Assembly: GCA_000403315.2 (NCBI GenBank)
Contig: KE159640.1
Location: 134,790-198,789 of the forward strand
DNA from: Lachnospiraceae bacterium A2
GTDB lineage: Bacteria > Bacillota > Clostridia > Lachnospirales > Lachnospiraceae
Direction: 5' to 3'
DNA: 64,000 nucleotides
Positions 1-8,748 of this stretch are shown piece after piece. A program made the position numbers and the translations under genes. Each line of letters starts with the position of its first letter. Position 1 is the first letter of the stretch. The notes under the pieces are model-generated. The model worked only from the letters and a program-made list of their open reading frames with translations. It searched no databases and was not told where the DNA came from.

Positions 1-1047
1 TTATACCGTTAAGTTGGGGTTTAAATTCTTCTCCTTCCCTGCCAGCTTCGCCGGCTCTTTTTCTTTTTTTGTCTTTTTTTCCTTGCGGAACCTCTTAGCC
101 TTGCGGGTGCTGCGGATTGCTTCATCCAGCTTGCGGAACCGTTCTTCTTCCGCTTCATCCTGTTCCCGCATCAGGTAATTCATTTCCTTTAATACCTTGT
201 CCCCAACCTGTGCGCCAACTTCCTTGCCCAAGGCCTGGTTGTTTTCCTCTACCGCCTGTTTTACAATCGTGAGCATCATGGACTGGAACTGCTCCAGCTT
301 TACCGTGTTGGAAACCGGGCTATGGCGGTCTGCCATCTGCCTGCCTTCCGCCCCTTTTGACGCCATTTCCATATATTCCCTGTTCATCTGAATCACATTA
401 TTCCCTCCCGGCTGATTATTCGCAAAGCCTCCTGTTTCCATTGCTGGATGGGCTATATATTGTGCCTGCCCGCTTGGATAATTTCCGGCTTCTGCCTTGG
501 GGCGGCCCGCATATTTTGCTTGTCCATTTTCCGGCTGGCTCCCTGTATAGCTTCCAGCTTCTGCTGCCGGATGGACATAGCCGCCTTCTGGCTGGCTGCT
601 TACATAACTGGCATTTTCCTGGGGTTTCCGGCTCTGGGGCATGGATTCTGCCGCTGGGTGGAGATAACCTCCCTCTGCCTGGCCGCCTGCATAACTGGCG
701 TTTTCCTGGGATTGCCGGCTCTGGGGCATGGATTCTGCTGCCGGGAGATAGCCTCCCTCTGCCTGGCTCCCCCCATAGGCTTCTGCGCCTGCATAGCCAT
801 GGGCTCCCGGCTCTGGCTGGTTCTGGGTACTATGTATCATCATGCGAATGGCTTTTAACTGGTATCCCTGTTCTTTCCATTCCTTTATCTTTTGGAACTG
901 CGCTATATTTTCTTCTGTGTAATAGCGGTGCCCCATCTCATTGCGGGGAATCAGAAGTTCAAGTTCTTCTTCCCAATAACGCAATACGTGGGACTCAACA
1001 TTTACAATGTTTGCCGCGTCCGAAATCATATAGCGTACGTTTTCCAC
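1..1047 (-). CDS. MerR-family transcriptional regulator with repeat-rich linker
   Basis: Probable DNA-binding regulator. Residues 1-70 form a MerR-type winged helix (ISDAANIVNVESHVLRYWEE, then HRYYTEENI), which in this family binds DNA as a dimer. Residues about 80-215 are a low-complexity Gly/Ala/Gln/Tyr/Pro linker with near-identical repeats of the type GGYLxPAAESMPQSR and QENASY. The C-terminus (about 235-348) is helical and ends in a Lys-rich tail. No effector domain is recognisable. The start is GTG at 1047, preceded by AAAGGAGG at good spacing; the ATG two bases upstream is out of frame. The family is clear; the target is unknown. Confidence 0.8.
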   Translation of the reverse strand: MENVRYMISDAANIVNVESHVLRYWEEELELLIPRNEMGHRYYTEENIAQFQKIKEWKEQGYQLKAIRMMIHSTQNQPEPGAHGYAGAEAYGGSQAEGGYLPAAESMPQSRQSQENASYAGGQAEGGYLHPAAESMPQSRKPQENASYVSSQPEGGYVHPAAEAGSYTGSQPENGQAKYAGRPKAEAGNYPSGQAQYIAHPAMETGGFANNQPGGNNVIQMNREYMEMASKGAEGRQMADRHSPVSNTVKLEQFQSMMLTIVKQAVEENNQALGKEVGAQVGDKVLKEMNYLMREQDEAEEERFRKLDEAIRSTRKAKRFRKEKKTKKEKEPAKLAGKEKNLNPNLTV

Positions 1048-1254
1048 ATTTTAACCTCCTTTTTGGGATTCGCCCTCCGGCAAGCCGGGCGGCTTTGCTG
1101 CATGGGCTGCAGCTTGTCCCTTTTTACTAATTCTATTTTAACGATTTCCCTCTTTCGTTACAATCTTTTTTCATCGTGAAATAATGACAGCAAAACACAG
1201 ATAGTTGCTTTTTGCGGAAAATATCTTGGAAATGTTACAGGATATGCCAAGAAA

Positions 1255-1402
1255 GAATCCTGCTTTGCAGGATTCTCTGCCTGCGGCGGGTCGCTTTGCG
1301 ACAGACTTCATACCCGCCGCAGTGCGATAAAATCTTTTTTATTCTATAGGAAAGCACTTTCACACTTTAGAGTGACAAGATCCTTCCTATAGAATAAAAA
1401 AA
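1255..1402. repeat. Interspersed palindromic repeat, copy 1
   Basis: About 148 bp made of three nested hairpins: GAATCCTGCTTTGCAGGATTC-like, then a GCGGCGGGT...ACCCGCCGC stem, then TTTTTTATTCTATAGGAAAG paired with its complement ending in AATAAAAAA. A near-identical copy lies at 8587-8735 and fragments at 20008-20046 and 32520-32770. It sits in the 450-bp gap between the MerR gene and the HipA-like gene. The outer T/A-rich stem could act as a terminator on either strand. Nothing else coding is visible in the gap. Confidence 0.85.
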
Positions 1403-1444
1403 CGCCCATCCCGAAAATGCCATCCAGTATAACATTTTCAGGAT
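1395..1444 (-). terminator. Possible intrinsic terminator of the HipA-like gene
   Basis: ATCCTGAAAATG and CATTTTCGGGAT (minus-strand reading, one mismatch) form a 12-bp stem, followed by GGGCG and a T6 run shared with the repeat at 1255-1402. It lies 54 bp past the HipA-like stop codon. Confidence 0.5.
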
Positions 1445-1497
1445 AGGTCCCTTAAATTAAGCCCAGAATCTGGTTGGGTTCCGTTTTTGATCCGGCC

Positions 1498-2442
1498 TTA
1501 CAAACTCTGTATTAGTTTAACGCCCTGTACAAGTTTTTCTGATATAGGTGCAATCCCTTCCCTCCACGCTGTTTCCAGTAATTGTTTATAGAAATCTTTT
1601 TCCGCCTTGGAAATTACATTCAGCCCCCATGCGTGTTCTGGTATTGCATCAATAATGCCAAACATCCTGTCCATATCCAATTTCCCTGCAAAACGCAGGA
1701 TGGCGTCATTGCATCTATTGTTTTCCATTGATTCCATAAACCGGAACGGATAAAGGTGATGGCCGTTGTCATCAAGGAAAAAAGAAACTCCGGTAAAAAC
1801 ATCTTGTTTCACCAATGAGGTATCTTTTCCCCTGCGTTCTTCAACGGATACAGTCCTTTTGTTAAAAAGAGCATTGCCGTTATCAAAGACAGGGGCAAGC
1901 TCTATGGTATAGCGCCCAAGCAATAACCCCCAGTTGCCGTTGTTGCGGTCATTGTTTAAGATAAAGGCATCTGTAACAAACATATCCCAGAAACGTTCAC
2001 GTACTTTGTCCCGCAAGCCGCTAAATGCTTCCGCACATTCAATTACTTTCAAAACATCACTTAAGCGTTCGCCTTGGGCGGAAGAACCATAACTGCCAGA
2101 TATAAGTTCTTCGTCTATGGTATTCTTAATCTGGCTGAATTCCATTAATTCGCTGTTTACAGCAAAGTCCTTACACCCAACCACAATTTTTCCTTGGCAG
2201 TGCCCAATTATGGTATCATGGACAGGAATGCCTAACGCACCATAAACCTGCGAGCCAATGTATTCACTAAGCGGGCTGGAGGTGTAAGACGGCAGATGTT
2301 TCCCAGCCAAATCCCTTGTGCTTTGCGGAAATTTTACCATCCATAATTCATCATTATATAGATACGCCTGCTTCCGGCCAGCATTTCCACGGTATCCCCG
2401 GATACCAATACGCTTACCTTTGTCAAAGTCAATCAATTCCAT
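1498..2442 (-). CDS. HipA-like (CtkA-type) kinase-domain protein
   Basis: Predicted Ser/Thr kinase of the HipA C-terminal fold, 314 residues. The N-lobe is short, with a candidate ATP lysine in MVKFPQS (K37). The catalytic-loop-like motif NNDRNNGNWGLL has D165 and N168/N170, and PVFDNGNAL has D187 in the metal-binding DxG-like position. No separate HipA N1 domain and no HipB-type antitoxin gene is next to it, so this is an orphan kinase resembling CtkA rather than a HipBA module. The ATG at 2442 is preceded by GGGGGATATT, part of which is at the edge of the MITE at 2451-2618. Substrate unknown. Confidence 0.7.
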   Translation of the reverse strand: MELIDFDKGKRIGIRGYRGNAGRKQAYLYNDELWMVKFPQSTRDLAGKHLPSYTSSPLSEYIGSQVYGALGIPVHDTIIGHCQGKIVVGCKDFAVNSELMEFSQIKNTIDEELISGSYGSSAQGERLSDVLKVIECAEAFSGLRDKVRERFWDMFVTDAFILNNDRNNGNWGLLLGRYTIELAPVFDNGNALFNKRTVSVEERRGKDTSLVKQDVFTGVSFFLDDNGHHLYPFRFMESMENNRCNDAILRFAGKLDMDRMFGIIDAIPEHAWGLNVISKAEKDFYKQLLETAWREGIAPISEKLVQGVKLIQSL

Positions 2443-2450
2443 AATATCCC

Positions 2451-2618
2451 CCTAGAGCGTGTTTGAAAATTGCTTTCTGCAAGATTCCGTCCCAGTTTGC
2501 ATCAGATTTTATGCTGGATTTGGGAGGTGTAGTGGGCTACATTGACGAAATTCAGCATAGAATCCGGTGTAAAGTGGGGCGGAAAATTGTGGGAATGAAT
2601 TTTCAAACACGCTCTAGG
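2451..2618. mobile_element. 168-bp palindromic MITE with 21-bp perfect terminal inverted repeats
   Basis: The ends CCTAGAGCGTGTTTGAAAAT(T) and their exact reverse complement at 2598-2618 are 21-bp perfect inverted repeats. The interior is also imperfectly palindromic (for example GATTTTATGCTGGATTT against AAATTCAGCATAGAATC). The outer CTAG could be a target duplication. It lies between the stop codon of the AAA-ATPase gene and the ribosome binding site of the HipA-like gene. Short end fragments (CACGCTCTAG) occur near 29003, 32640 and 47828, so the element family is dispersed. No transposase inside; a non-autonomous element is inferred. Confidence 0.8.
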
Positions 2619-2626
2619 AAAGACGG

Positions 2627-4330
2627 CTACGCCAGTCCATTCCCAAACCGGACTTCACAGTCCTTCCGGTAAAAGGCCACGCCATAGCAGTCTATTTTTT
2701 TATACCCTTCCGCCTGCAGCTCCTCCATATACTTCTTATCATAAATTTGCTGCAGGGCTTTTTCCGCGTCTTCCTCCAGGCTGTCAATGGAACCGGAAAC
2801 TTTCAGTTCCAGAATAAATGACCTGCCCCGCAGCGAAGGGCTCTTTACCATAATGTCCGAACGCCCGTTTCCAGATTCCCGGTTGGACTTTACGGTATAA
2901 TTTTCGCTTTGGCTTAAGATCCCGGCCAGAAAACCATGGTAAAAATTTTCTGCACTGTCGCAGAAGCTTATGGTATGGAAAAGCTGCACTGTGAGGATCT
3001 CCCCCATGCGCACTGCGTCCCCCTCCTCCATGGCGCGGTACAGGCTGTGGAAATTTTCTTTCTTAATCCGCTCCTTCAGCAGGCCCATGATCGTGGACTG
3101 GTAAATAGTCTTAACCTCAATGTTTGGGATCCGTGCGCGCAGGCAGACGGCGGACTCCTTGAAGTATTCGCTCTCCTTTGTCAGGTATCCCGTAAAGTAC
3201 AGGAAATTCCACAGGTTCTCCCCATTGCTGTGCATGTCCCCATAAGTGACTTCCCCATGCACCTGGATGTCCAGCGTCCCCCCGTCCAAAAGCTTCTCAA
3301 TCTGCCCCATTGCTTCCCGGCCTGCCCTTGCAGCCATCTCCCTGATGATATCGTTGGAGCTGGTATTCACCCAATAAGGGCGCGGGAAGGCATTGCCGTC
3401 CGCCCATAAGTCAGACGTAAAGTTAATGGCGCTCCATGGGTTGTAAACCTCTGTGTTCCCAAAGACATACCCGTCATACCATTCCTTCATGGTGGGGAAA
3501 CGGTTCCCCACGCCGTAGTATTCCATCATGTGCAGCACTTCCGGCTCTGTAAACCCAAAATGCTCACTGTATTTTTTATCCAAGACAGAAACAATTCCCA
3601 AATGGTTCAGCCCTGTAAAAATGCTCTCCCTGGAAATCCGCAGACATCCCGTAATCACTGCAAACTGCAGGTAGTCATTTGTCTTTAATGCAGACTCAAA
3701 CAACGACCGGAGAAAACCCACCATTTCGTCGTAAAACCCCCGGAAATATGCATTTTCCAAGGGGACGTCATATTCATCCAGTAAGATAACGGTATTCTTC
3801 CCTGTCACCTGGTACATACATCGGCTAAACAGCAGCAGGGAATTGCGGATTTCTTTTTCCTCTGCCCGCTCCTCTGCAATGGAAAGGTAGCCCTCATAGT
3901 CTTTCATGGCAAGCTTTGCCTTCCCTTGTTCCACAACGCCCCTGTGCCTTTCAAATTCAACTGCAATCCCTTTTTGTATCATATAATAGGCAGTTTCGAA
4001 ATCCTCCTGCTTCGCGGACTTTAATGTCAGGTTCATGACCGGGAACTGCCCCATGAAACGGGTGTAGCTTTCCCCTTCCTCCATAATTTTCAGGCCTTGG
4101 AACAGGCTTTTGTTCTGCGCATTTTTTCCTGCATCCCCCGTATCCTCAAAAAAATACCGGAGCATACTTAAGTTCAGGGTTTTCCCAAAACGCCTTGGGC
4201 GGGTGAATAAATTTACCTCCCCTTTTAAATCCAGCAGCTCTTTGATAAATAATGATTTATCTACATAGTAATAGCCTTGCAGCCTCATTTTTTGAAAATT
4301 GTCAACGCCTACTGGCAAGGGTTTTTTCAT
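2627..4330 (-). CDS. AAA-ATPase-like protein with PD-(D/E)XK nuclease-like C-terminus
   Basis: Member of the large family that couples an AAA-ATPase-like N-terminal domain to a PD-(D/E)XK nuclease-like domain, common in gut anaerobes and often multicopy. Seen: the N-terminal signature [20 protein letters not shown], the nucleotide-binding stretch [16 protein letters not shown] (about residues 44-60), Walker B-like [13 protein letters not shown] (about 180-195), and near the C-terminus GRSDIMVK...[10 protein letters not shown], matching a D...ExK nuclease core. I place the start at ATG 4330, 8 nt after GGAG; an in-frame GTG lies two codons earlier. It is 84 bp downstream of dnaB on the same strand. 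Cellular role unknown. Confidence 0.8.
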   Translation of the reverse strand: MKKPLPVGVDNFQKMRLQGYYYVDKSLFIKELLDLKGEVNLFTRPRRFGKTLNLSMLRYFFEDTGDAGKNAQNKSLFQGLKIMEEGESYTRFMGQFPVMNLTLKSAKQEDFETAYYMIQKGIAVEFERHRGVVEQGKAKLAMKDYEGYLSIAEERAEEKEIRNSLLLFSRCMYQVTGKNTVILLDEYDVPLENAYFRGFYDEMVGFLRSLFESALKTNDYLQFAVITGCLRISRESIFTGLNHLGIVSVLDKKYSEHFGFTEPEVLHMMEYYGVGNRFPTMKEWYDGYVFGNTEVYNPWSAINFTSDLWADGNAFPRPYWVNTSSNDIIREMAARAGREAMGQIEKLLDGGTLDIQVHGEVTYGDMHSNGENLWNFLYFTGYLTKESEYFKESAVCLRARIPNIEVKTIYQSTIMGLLKERIKKENFHSLYRAMEEGDAVRMGEILTVQLFHTISFCDSAENFYHGFLAGILSQSENYTVKSNRESGNGRSDIMVKSPSLRGRSFILELKVSGSIDSLEEDAEKALQQIYDKKYMEELQAEGYKKIDCYGVAFYRKDCEVRFGNGLA

Positions 4331-4420
4331 AGCCACATCTCCATTCCCAAATTAATGGCGGCTTCCAACATCCGCCATAAGCCCTGCTTTTACATGCACC
4401 CGGCACAACATCCAGCCTGC

Positions 4421-5758
4421 CTACCGCTTCTCCATATTGGCAAACTTGGTATACTGGGGCAGCCAGACAAGGTTGATTGTCCCAATCGGGCCATTCCTCT
4501 GCTTGGCAATAATAATCTCCGCAATATTTTTATCTGGCGTATCCTTATTGTAATAATCATCCCGGTAAATAAACATAACCACGTCTGCATCCTGCTCAAT
4601 GGCGCCGGATTCCCTCAAATCCGAAAGCATGGGCCTGTGGTCCGGGCGCTGCTCTACCTGCCGGCTAAGCTGGGAAAGGGCTACCACCGGGACATTCAGT
4701 TCCCGTGCAAGGCCTTTTAAGGAACGGGAAATATCTGAGATTTCCTGCTGCCTTGAATCCGATTTGGAACGGCCGGAGCCGGACATTAACTGGAGGTAGT
4801 CAATAATAATCAGCTTTAAATCATGCTCCAGCTTATATTTCCTGCACTTGGAACGGAGCTCTGAAATGGAAATACCGGGGGTATCGTCTATAATCAGGTT
4901 GGAACGCCCAATAGTGCCTGCCCCTTCAATCAGCTTTTCCCAGTCGGAATCCGCCAGGCTGCCGGAGCGCAGAAGCTGGGCGTCAACACGGGATTCCAGG
5001 GAAAACAGGCGGTTTACCAACTGTTCCTTGGACATTTCCAAACTGAAAATAGCTGTACAAAGGCCGCTGTGGAAAGCCACATACTGGGCAATATTCAGCA
5101 CAAAGGCCGTTTTCCCCATAGAAGGCCTTGCAGCCACCAGTACAAGGTCTGATGGCTGCAAGCCGGAAGTCCGGTAATCCAAGTCCATAAAGCCTGTGGC
5201 AATTCCAGTCACATTCCCTTTCGTCTTGGAGGCCTGTTCAATTTTTTCCAGCGCATTGATTACAATTTGCTTAATCGGGACAAAATCAGTATGCCCCCTA
5301 TTCTGGAGCAGATCAAAAATCTTTTTTTCTGTATCCGCCAGAATATCCTCCAAGCTGTCCCTGCCTAGGTAACATTGGTTGGCGATGTCCTCATTGACAC
5401 GGATCAGCCTGCGGAGCATAGACTTTTCTTTCACAATATTGGCATAATGCTTAATGTTGGCGGAAGTAGGCACGGATGTTACCATTTCACCCACAAAGCT
5501 GATGTCCTTCAATTGTTCCGGCACGTCTTTTTCCCGGAGCCGGTTCTGCAAAGTCACCACGTCAATGGGTTCTTCCTCATTATAAAGTTCCAGCATGGAC
5601 TCAAACAGGACTCCGCAGTCCTGATAGTAGAAATCTTCCCGCACAAGGATTTCCGAAGCCATAATCACGGCCTCCCTGTCCATAATCATGGAACCGACGA
5701 CGGACTGTTCCGCTTCCTTGCTGCTTGGCATATTCCGTTTTAATACAGCTTCTTCCAT
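4421..5758 (-). CDS. dnaB: Replicative DNA helicase DnaB
   Basis: Hexameric 5'-3' helicase of the replication fork (equivalent to Bacillus DnaC). The N-terminal domain (about 1-105: PSSKEAEQSVVGSMIMD) is followed by a linker and the RecA-like motor domain, with Walker A AARPSMGKTAF near 210 and Walker B LIIIDYLQLM near 320. The ending RNGPIGTINLVWLPQYTKFANM is typical. At 445 residues it is full length. The ATG at 5758 follows GGAGGAAGG. It sits 19 bp after rplI and is probably cotranscribed with gdpP and rplI, a conserved Firmicute arrangement. Confidence 0.97.
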   Translation of the reverse strand: MEEAVLKRNMPSSKEAEQSVVGSMIMDREAVIMASEILVREDFYYQDCGVLFESMLELYNEEEPIDVVTLQNRLREKDVPEQLKDISFVGEMVTSVPTSANIKHYANIVKEKSMLRRLIRVNEDIANQCYLGRDSLEDILADTEKKIFDLLQNRGHTDFVPIKQIVINALEKIEQASKTKGNVTGIATGFMDLDYRTSGLQPSDLVLVAARPSMGKTAFVLNIAQYVAFHSGLCTAIFSLEMSKEQLVNRLFSLESRVDAQLLRSGSLADSDWEKLIEGAGTIGRSNLIIDDTPGISISELRSKCRKYKLEHDLKLIIIDYLQLMSGSGRSKSDSRQQEISDISRSLKGLARELNVPVVALSQLSRQVEQRPDHRPMLSDLRESGAIEQDADVVMFIYRDDYYNKDTPDKNIAEIIIAKQRNGPIGTINLVWLPQYTKFANMEKR

Positions 5759-5777
5759 ACCTTCCTCCTGTGCGCCG

Positions 5778-6227
5778 TTACGCTTCTGTCACTTTCACCT
5801 TTAAGGTACCTGTTACCTGCGGATGGAGCTTCAGCCCCACCTCATAGGCTCCAAGGGCTTTCAGCCCCCCTTCCGGGAGCAGCATTTTCTTCTTGTCCAG
5901 TTCCATGCCAAGCTGTTCCTTTGCTGCCGCTGCAATTTCCTTGGTGGAAACGGAGCCGAAGGTCTTGCCACCTTCCCCGGTTTTAATGGCAACCGTAACT
6001 TCTTTTGTGCCAATTTCCTCCGCCAGTGCTTTCGCAGCGTCTAAATTCTCCTGCGCCACCTTTTCGGCGTGTTTATTTTTCAGCTTTAAGTCGTTTAAGT
6101 TCTTGTTTGTAGCTTCTATCCCCAATTTTTTCGGGATGAGCATGTTCCTGGCATAGCCGTCGCTGACATTTACCACATCCCCTTGTTTCCCTAATGATTT
6201 TACGTCCTCTAATAAAATTACTTTCAT
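5778..6227 (-). CDS. rplI: 50S ribosomal protein L9
   Basis: Large-subunit ribosomal protein L9. The N-terminal signature [19 protein letters not shown] and [14 protein letters not shown] are diagnostic. A long connecting helix and the C-terminal rRNA-binding domain follow. The length of 149 residues is normal. Its ATG overlaps the gdpP stop as ATGA, so translation is probably coupled. Confidence 0.98.
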   Translation of the reverse strand: MKVILLEDVKSLGKQGDVVNVSDGYARNMLIPKKLGIEATNKNLNDLKLKNKHAEKVAQENLDAAKALAEEIGTKEVTVAIKTGEGGKTFGSVSTKEIAAAAKEQLGMELDKKKMLLPEGGLKALGAYEVGLKLHPQVTGTLKVKVTEA

Positions 6228-8275
6228 ACTTCGATATCTCCTTCCTTCAGCATTTGGTCTAATGTTATCTGGATACGCTTTTTGGCTTCTGTTACGGTAC
6301 AGCCTGCCATTTGGGCTCCCGCCACGTTCAGGTGGCCGCCCCCGCCCAGACGTTCCATAATAAGCTGTACGTTGATTTCGTCAATAGACCGGGAACTGAT
6401 GTAAATTTTCCCATTGTATTCTGTAAGCACAAAAGATGCCTTGATTCCTACGATATTGAGCAGCTCGTTGGCTGCCTGCGCCCCTGCAATCGTGGGGCTT
6501 TCCACATCCGGGTCTGCCGGACAGATGGAAATCGCAAATGCCCCCCGGAACACTTCTGCATGGCGGACGGCTTCCGCCCTTGCCTTATAGGCCGCCATGT
6601 CGTCCCGCAAAAGCTTCCGTACCCTTGTGACTTCCGCCCCGCAGCGCCGCAGGTAAGCCGCCGCTTCAAAGGTCCGGACCCCTGTCTTTGTCATAAAATT
6701 ATTGGTATCAATCAAAATCCCTGCATAAATACTGTCTGCCTCGTTCGGCTTCAAATGTATATTTTCATTAAAGTACTGCAAAACCTCCGCTACCATCTCG
6801 CAGGTGGAGGACGCATATGTTTCAATATAAGAGAGCACCGCATTTTCAATTACTTCGCTGCTCTGCCTGTGGTGGTCAAATACCACAATTGTTTTGGATT
6901 TGCCCAAGAGCCCCGGGCACTCTGTGTAATTGGGGCGGTTGGTGTCCACTACCACCACTACACTCCGGTTATCTGCCATTTCCATGGCCTGCTCCCCATG
7001 GAGGAACATGTCCGCCGGGTAGCCTTTTTCCTCTGTAAAACATTCTTTCATCGGCCGCAGGGAGGAGGTAACCTCGTCCAGGACAATATGGGCTTTCTTC
7101 CCCAGCACCTGCGCCGCGCAGAAAATGCCCACGGCTGCCCCAAACGCATCCATATCGCTGATGCTGTGCCCCATAATGAACACTTCTTCCCTGCTCTCAA
7201 TAATTTCCCGCAATGCATGGGCTTTCACCCTTGCCTTCACCCGCGTCATTTTCTCTACCTGACGGGATTTGCCGCCAAAATAGGAGATTTTCTCTCCTTC
7301 CTTCACTACGACCTGGTCGCCGCCCCGGCCCAGGGCAAGGTCAATGGCCATCCGTGAATATTCATATTTCTGGGTATAACTGTTCCCGCTGACGCCCACC
7401 CCAATGCTCAAGGTGACTGCCATCTCATTTCCCACTTTAACAGTCTTGACGTCCTCAAGGATACTAAACTTGTCCTCAATCAGCTCGTCCAGATATTTTT
7501 GCTTAAATGCCACAAAATATTTGTCTTTTTCTATTTTCTTAATAATGCTGTCCCGCTCGGAGAAATATTTGCTCACCTTGCGGTCCACCAACGCTACCAG
7601 AAGGGAACGCTTGACTTCCTCTACACTGTCCAAGGCCTCCTCATAATTATCAATATAAATCAGCATGGACACCATCTGCTGATCCTTAATTTCCTGAATG
7701 CTCTGGCGGAGCTCCGTTTCGTCAAACAGGTACAGCGCCGTCAGATGCTGGCTGCCCTCCTGCCCTTCCTCTTTCCTGCCTTCCGTTTCATCCCTAAAAT
7801 TAATCCTTCCCACGCTGACACGGTACACCCGGCCCTTCCATGTGACATGGATGTGGTCGTTGTGTTCTTCCTTGTCCAGAAGCTCCCTTGTGACAGACGG
7901 GAATATGGTGACAATGGACTTATGGTAGTCCTTGTCCTTCTCCGTAATTTTGGAAAATGCCTCGTTCATCCACAAAATCTTGCTGTTGTAATCCAGCAGC
8001 GCATAAGGTATTTCAAATTCGTTCAGCAATTTCTTCTGGACCGTCCCATACTGGGTGGCAAAGCTGATGACTTCATTGCGCACCGCAGATTTGTTTGCCA
8101 TAAAAATGCCCAGCATCACCACAAAATAAACTGCCGCAAACACGGATACGCAGATTCCTGCCTTCTGGTCAAAAAAATATAAAGGCACATTCATCAATAC
8201 AATTAAAATTGTCAGCATCAATGGCCAGAACATATAATTCCTCCATTGGCCTCCAGGGTGGTTTTTCTTTTTCAT
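6224..8275 (-). CDS. gdpP: Cyclic-di-AMP phosphodiesterase GdpP (DHH/DHHA1)
   Basis: Membrane-bound hydrolase that cleaves c-di-AMP to pApA and so influences wall and potassium homeostasis. Two N-terminal transmembrane helices (about 15-60), a PAS-like domain (about 80-170), a degenerate GGDEF domain (about 170-310), the DHH domain ([17 protein letters not shown] near 345, [23 protein letters not shown]) and the DHHA1 domain with [13 protein letters not shown] near 650. At 683 residues it matches YybT/GdpP. First gene of a gdpP-rplI-dnaB operon; a promoter candidate lies at 8437-8466. Confidence 0.96.
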   Translation of the reverse strand: MKKKNHPGGQWRNYMFWPLMLTILIVLMNVPLYFFDQKAGICVSVFAAVYFVVMLGIFMANKSAVRNEVISFATQYGTVQKKLLNEFEIPYALLDYNSKILWMNEAFSKITEKDKDYHKSIVTIFPSVTRELLDKEEHNDHIHVTWKGRVYRVSVGRINFRDETEGRKEEGQEGSQHLTALYLFDETELRQSIQEIKDQQMVSMLIYIDNYEEALDSVEEVKRSLLVALVDRKVSKYFSERDSIIKKIEKDKYFVAFKQKYLDELIEDKFSILEDVKTVKVGNEMAVTLSIGVGVSGNSYTQKYEYSRMAIDLALGRGGDQVVVKEGEKISYFGGKSRQVEKMTRVKARVKAHALREIIESREEVFIMGHSISDMDAFGAAVGIFCAAQVLGKKAHIVLDEVTSSLRPMKECFTEEKGYPADMFLHGEQAMEMADNRSVVVVVDTNRPNYTECPGLLGKSKTIVVFDHHRQSSEVIENAVLSYIETYASSTCEMVAEVLQYFNENIHLKPNEADSIYAGILIDTNNFMTKTGVRTFEAAAYLRRCGAEVTRVRKLLRDDMAAYKARAEAVRHAEVFRGAFAISICPADPDVESPTIAGAQAANELLNIVGIKASFVLTEYNGKIYISSRSIDEINVQLIMERLGGGGHLNVAGAQMAGCTVTEAKKRIQITLDQMLKEGDIEV

Positions 8276-8436
8276 TTACTTACCTGCCTTTGTTGTGCTA
8301 TCCCCCGCCATTGGTGCATGGCTGCATTGCTGCCCTTGAGCGGCGCATTGCCAAAGCCTGCCTGCGATGGGCGGTATAGTCGCCTCTTGGTACGGTATGG
8401 ACGCCACGTGCTGTCCCGCACACAACATCCTTCCAC

Positions 8437-8466
8437 ATTATAACACAGATATGGGGCTTCTTACAA
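8437..8466 (-). promoter_or_regulatory. Sigma-A-type promoter candidate for gdpP-rplI-dnaB
   Basis: Minus-strand reading gives TTGTAA, 18 nt, TATAAT, about 160 bp upstream of the gdpP start. The remainder of the 470-bp gap 8276-8748 holds this promoter, repeat copy 2 (8587-8735) and no convincing gene. Confidence 0.6.
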
Positions 8467-8586
8467 TATCGAATTCTGGCGGGAGCCCTGCCATTCTTCT
8501 AAAAACAGACAAGCCCGTATCAGCTCCCTACCCCTCATTGGTTCCTTGTAATGAAGCCGGCGGCTGATGGGAGAATTTTTTTAAAA

Positions 8587-8735
8587 AGAATCTGCTTTGC
8601 AGGATTCTCCGCCTGCGGCGGGTCGCTTTGCGACAGATTCCATACCCGCCGCAGTGCGATAAAAGCTTTTTTATTCTATAGGAGAGATACTTTCACGCTT
8701 TAGCGTGACAAGGTCTTTCCTATAGAATAAAAAAG
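8587..8735. repeat. Interspersed palindromic repeat, copy 2
   Basis: Near-identical to 1255-1402, with the same three hairpins, and the final TTTTTTATTCTATAGG...CCTATAGAATAAAAAA stem intact. It begins 14 bp past the stop codon of the lipoprotein gene that ends the XrtG operon, so it may serve as that operon's terminator. Confidence 0.85.
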
Positions 8736-8748
8736 GCATAGACGCCTG

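Noticed and set aside
357..1130. Long plus-strand open frame over the MerR gene
   Set aside because: It is the complement of the repeat-rich MerR linker, with no ribosome site and no plausible protein composition.
2463..2672. Plus-strand open frame of 69 codons
   Set aside because: It lies inside the palindromic MITE and reads into the complement of the AAA-ATPase gene.
1498..4330. HipBA or other toxin-antitoxin module
   Set aside because: No antitoxin-like gene; the AAA/nuclease-like gene is a separate family and the two are divided by a MITE.
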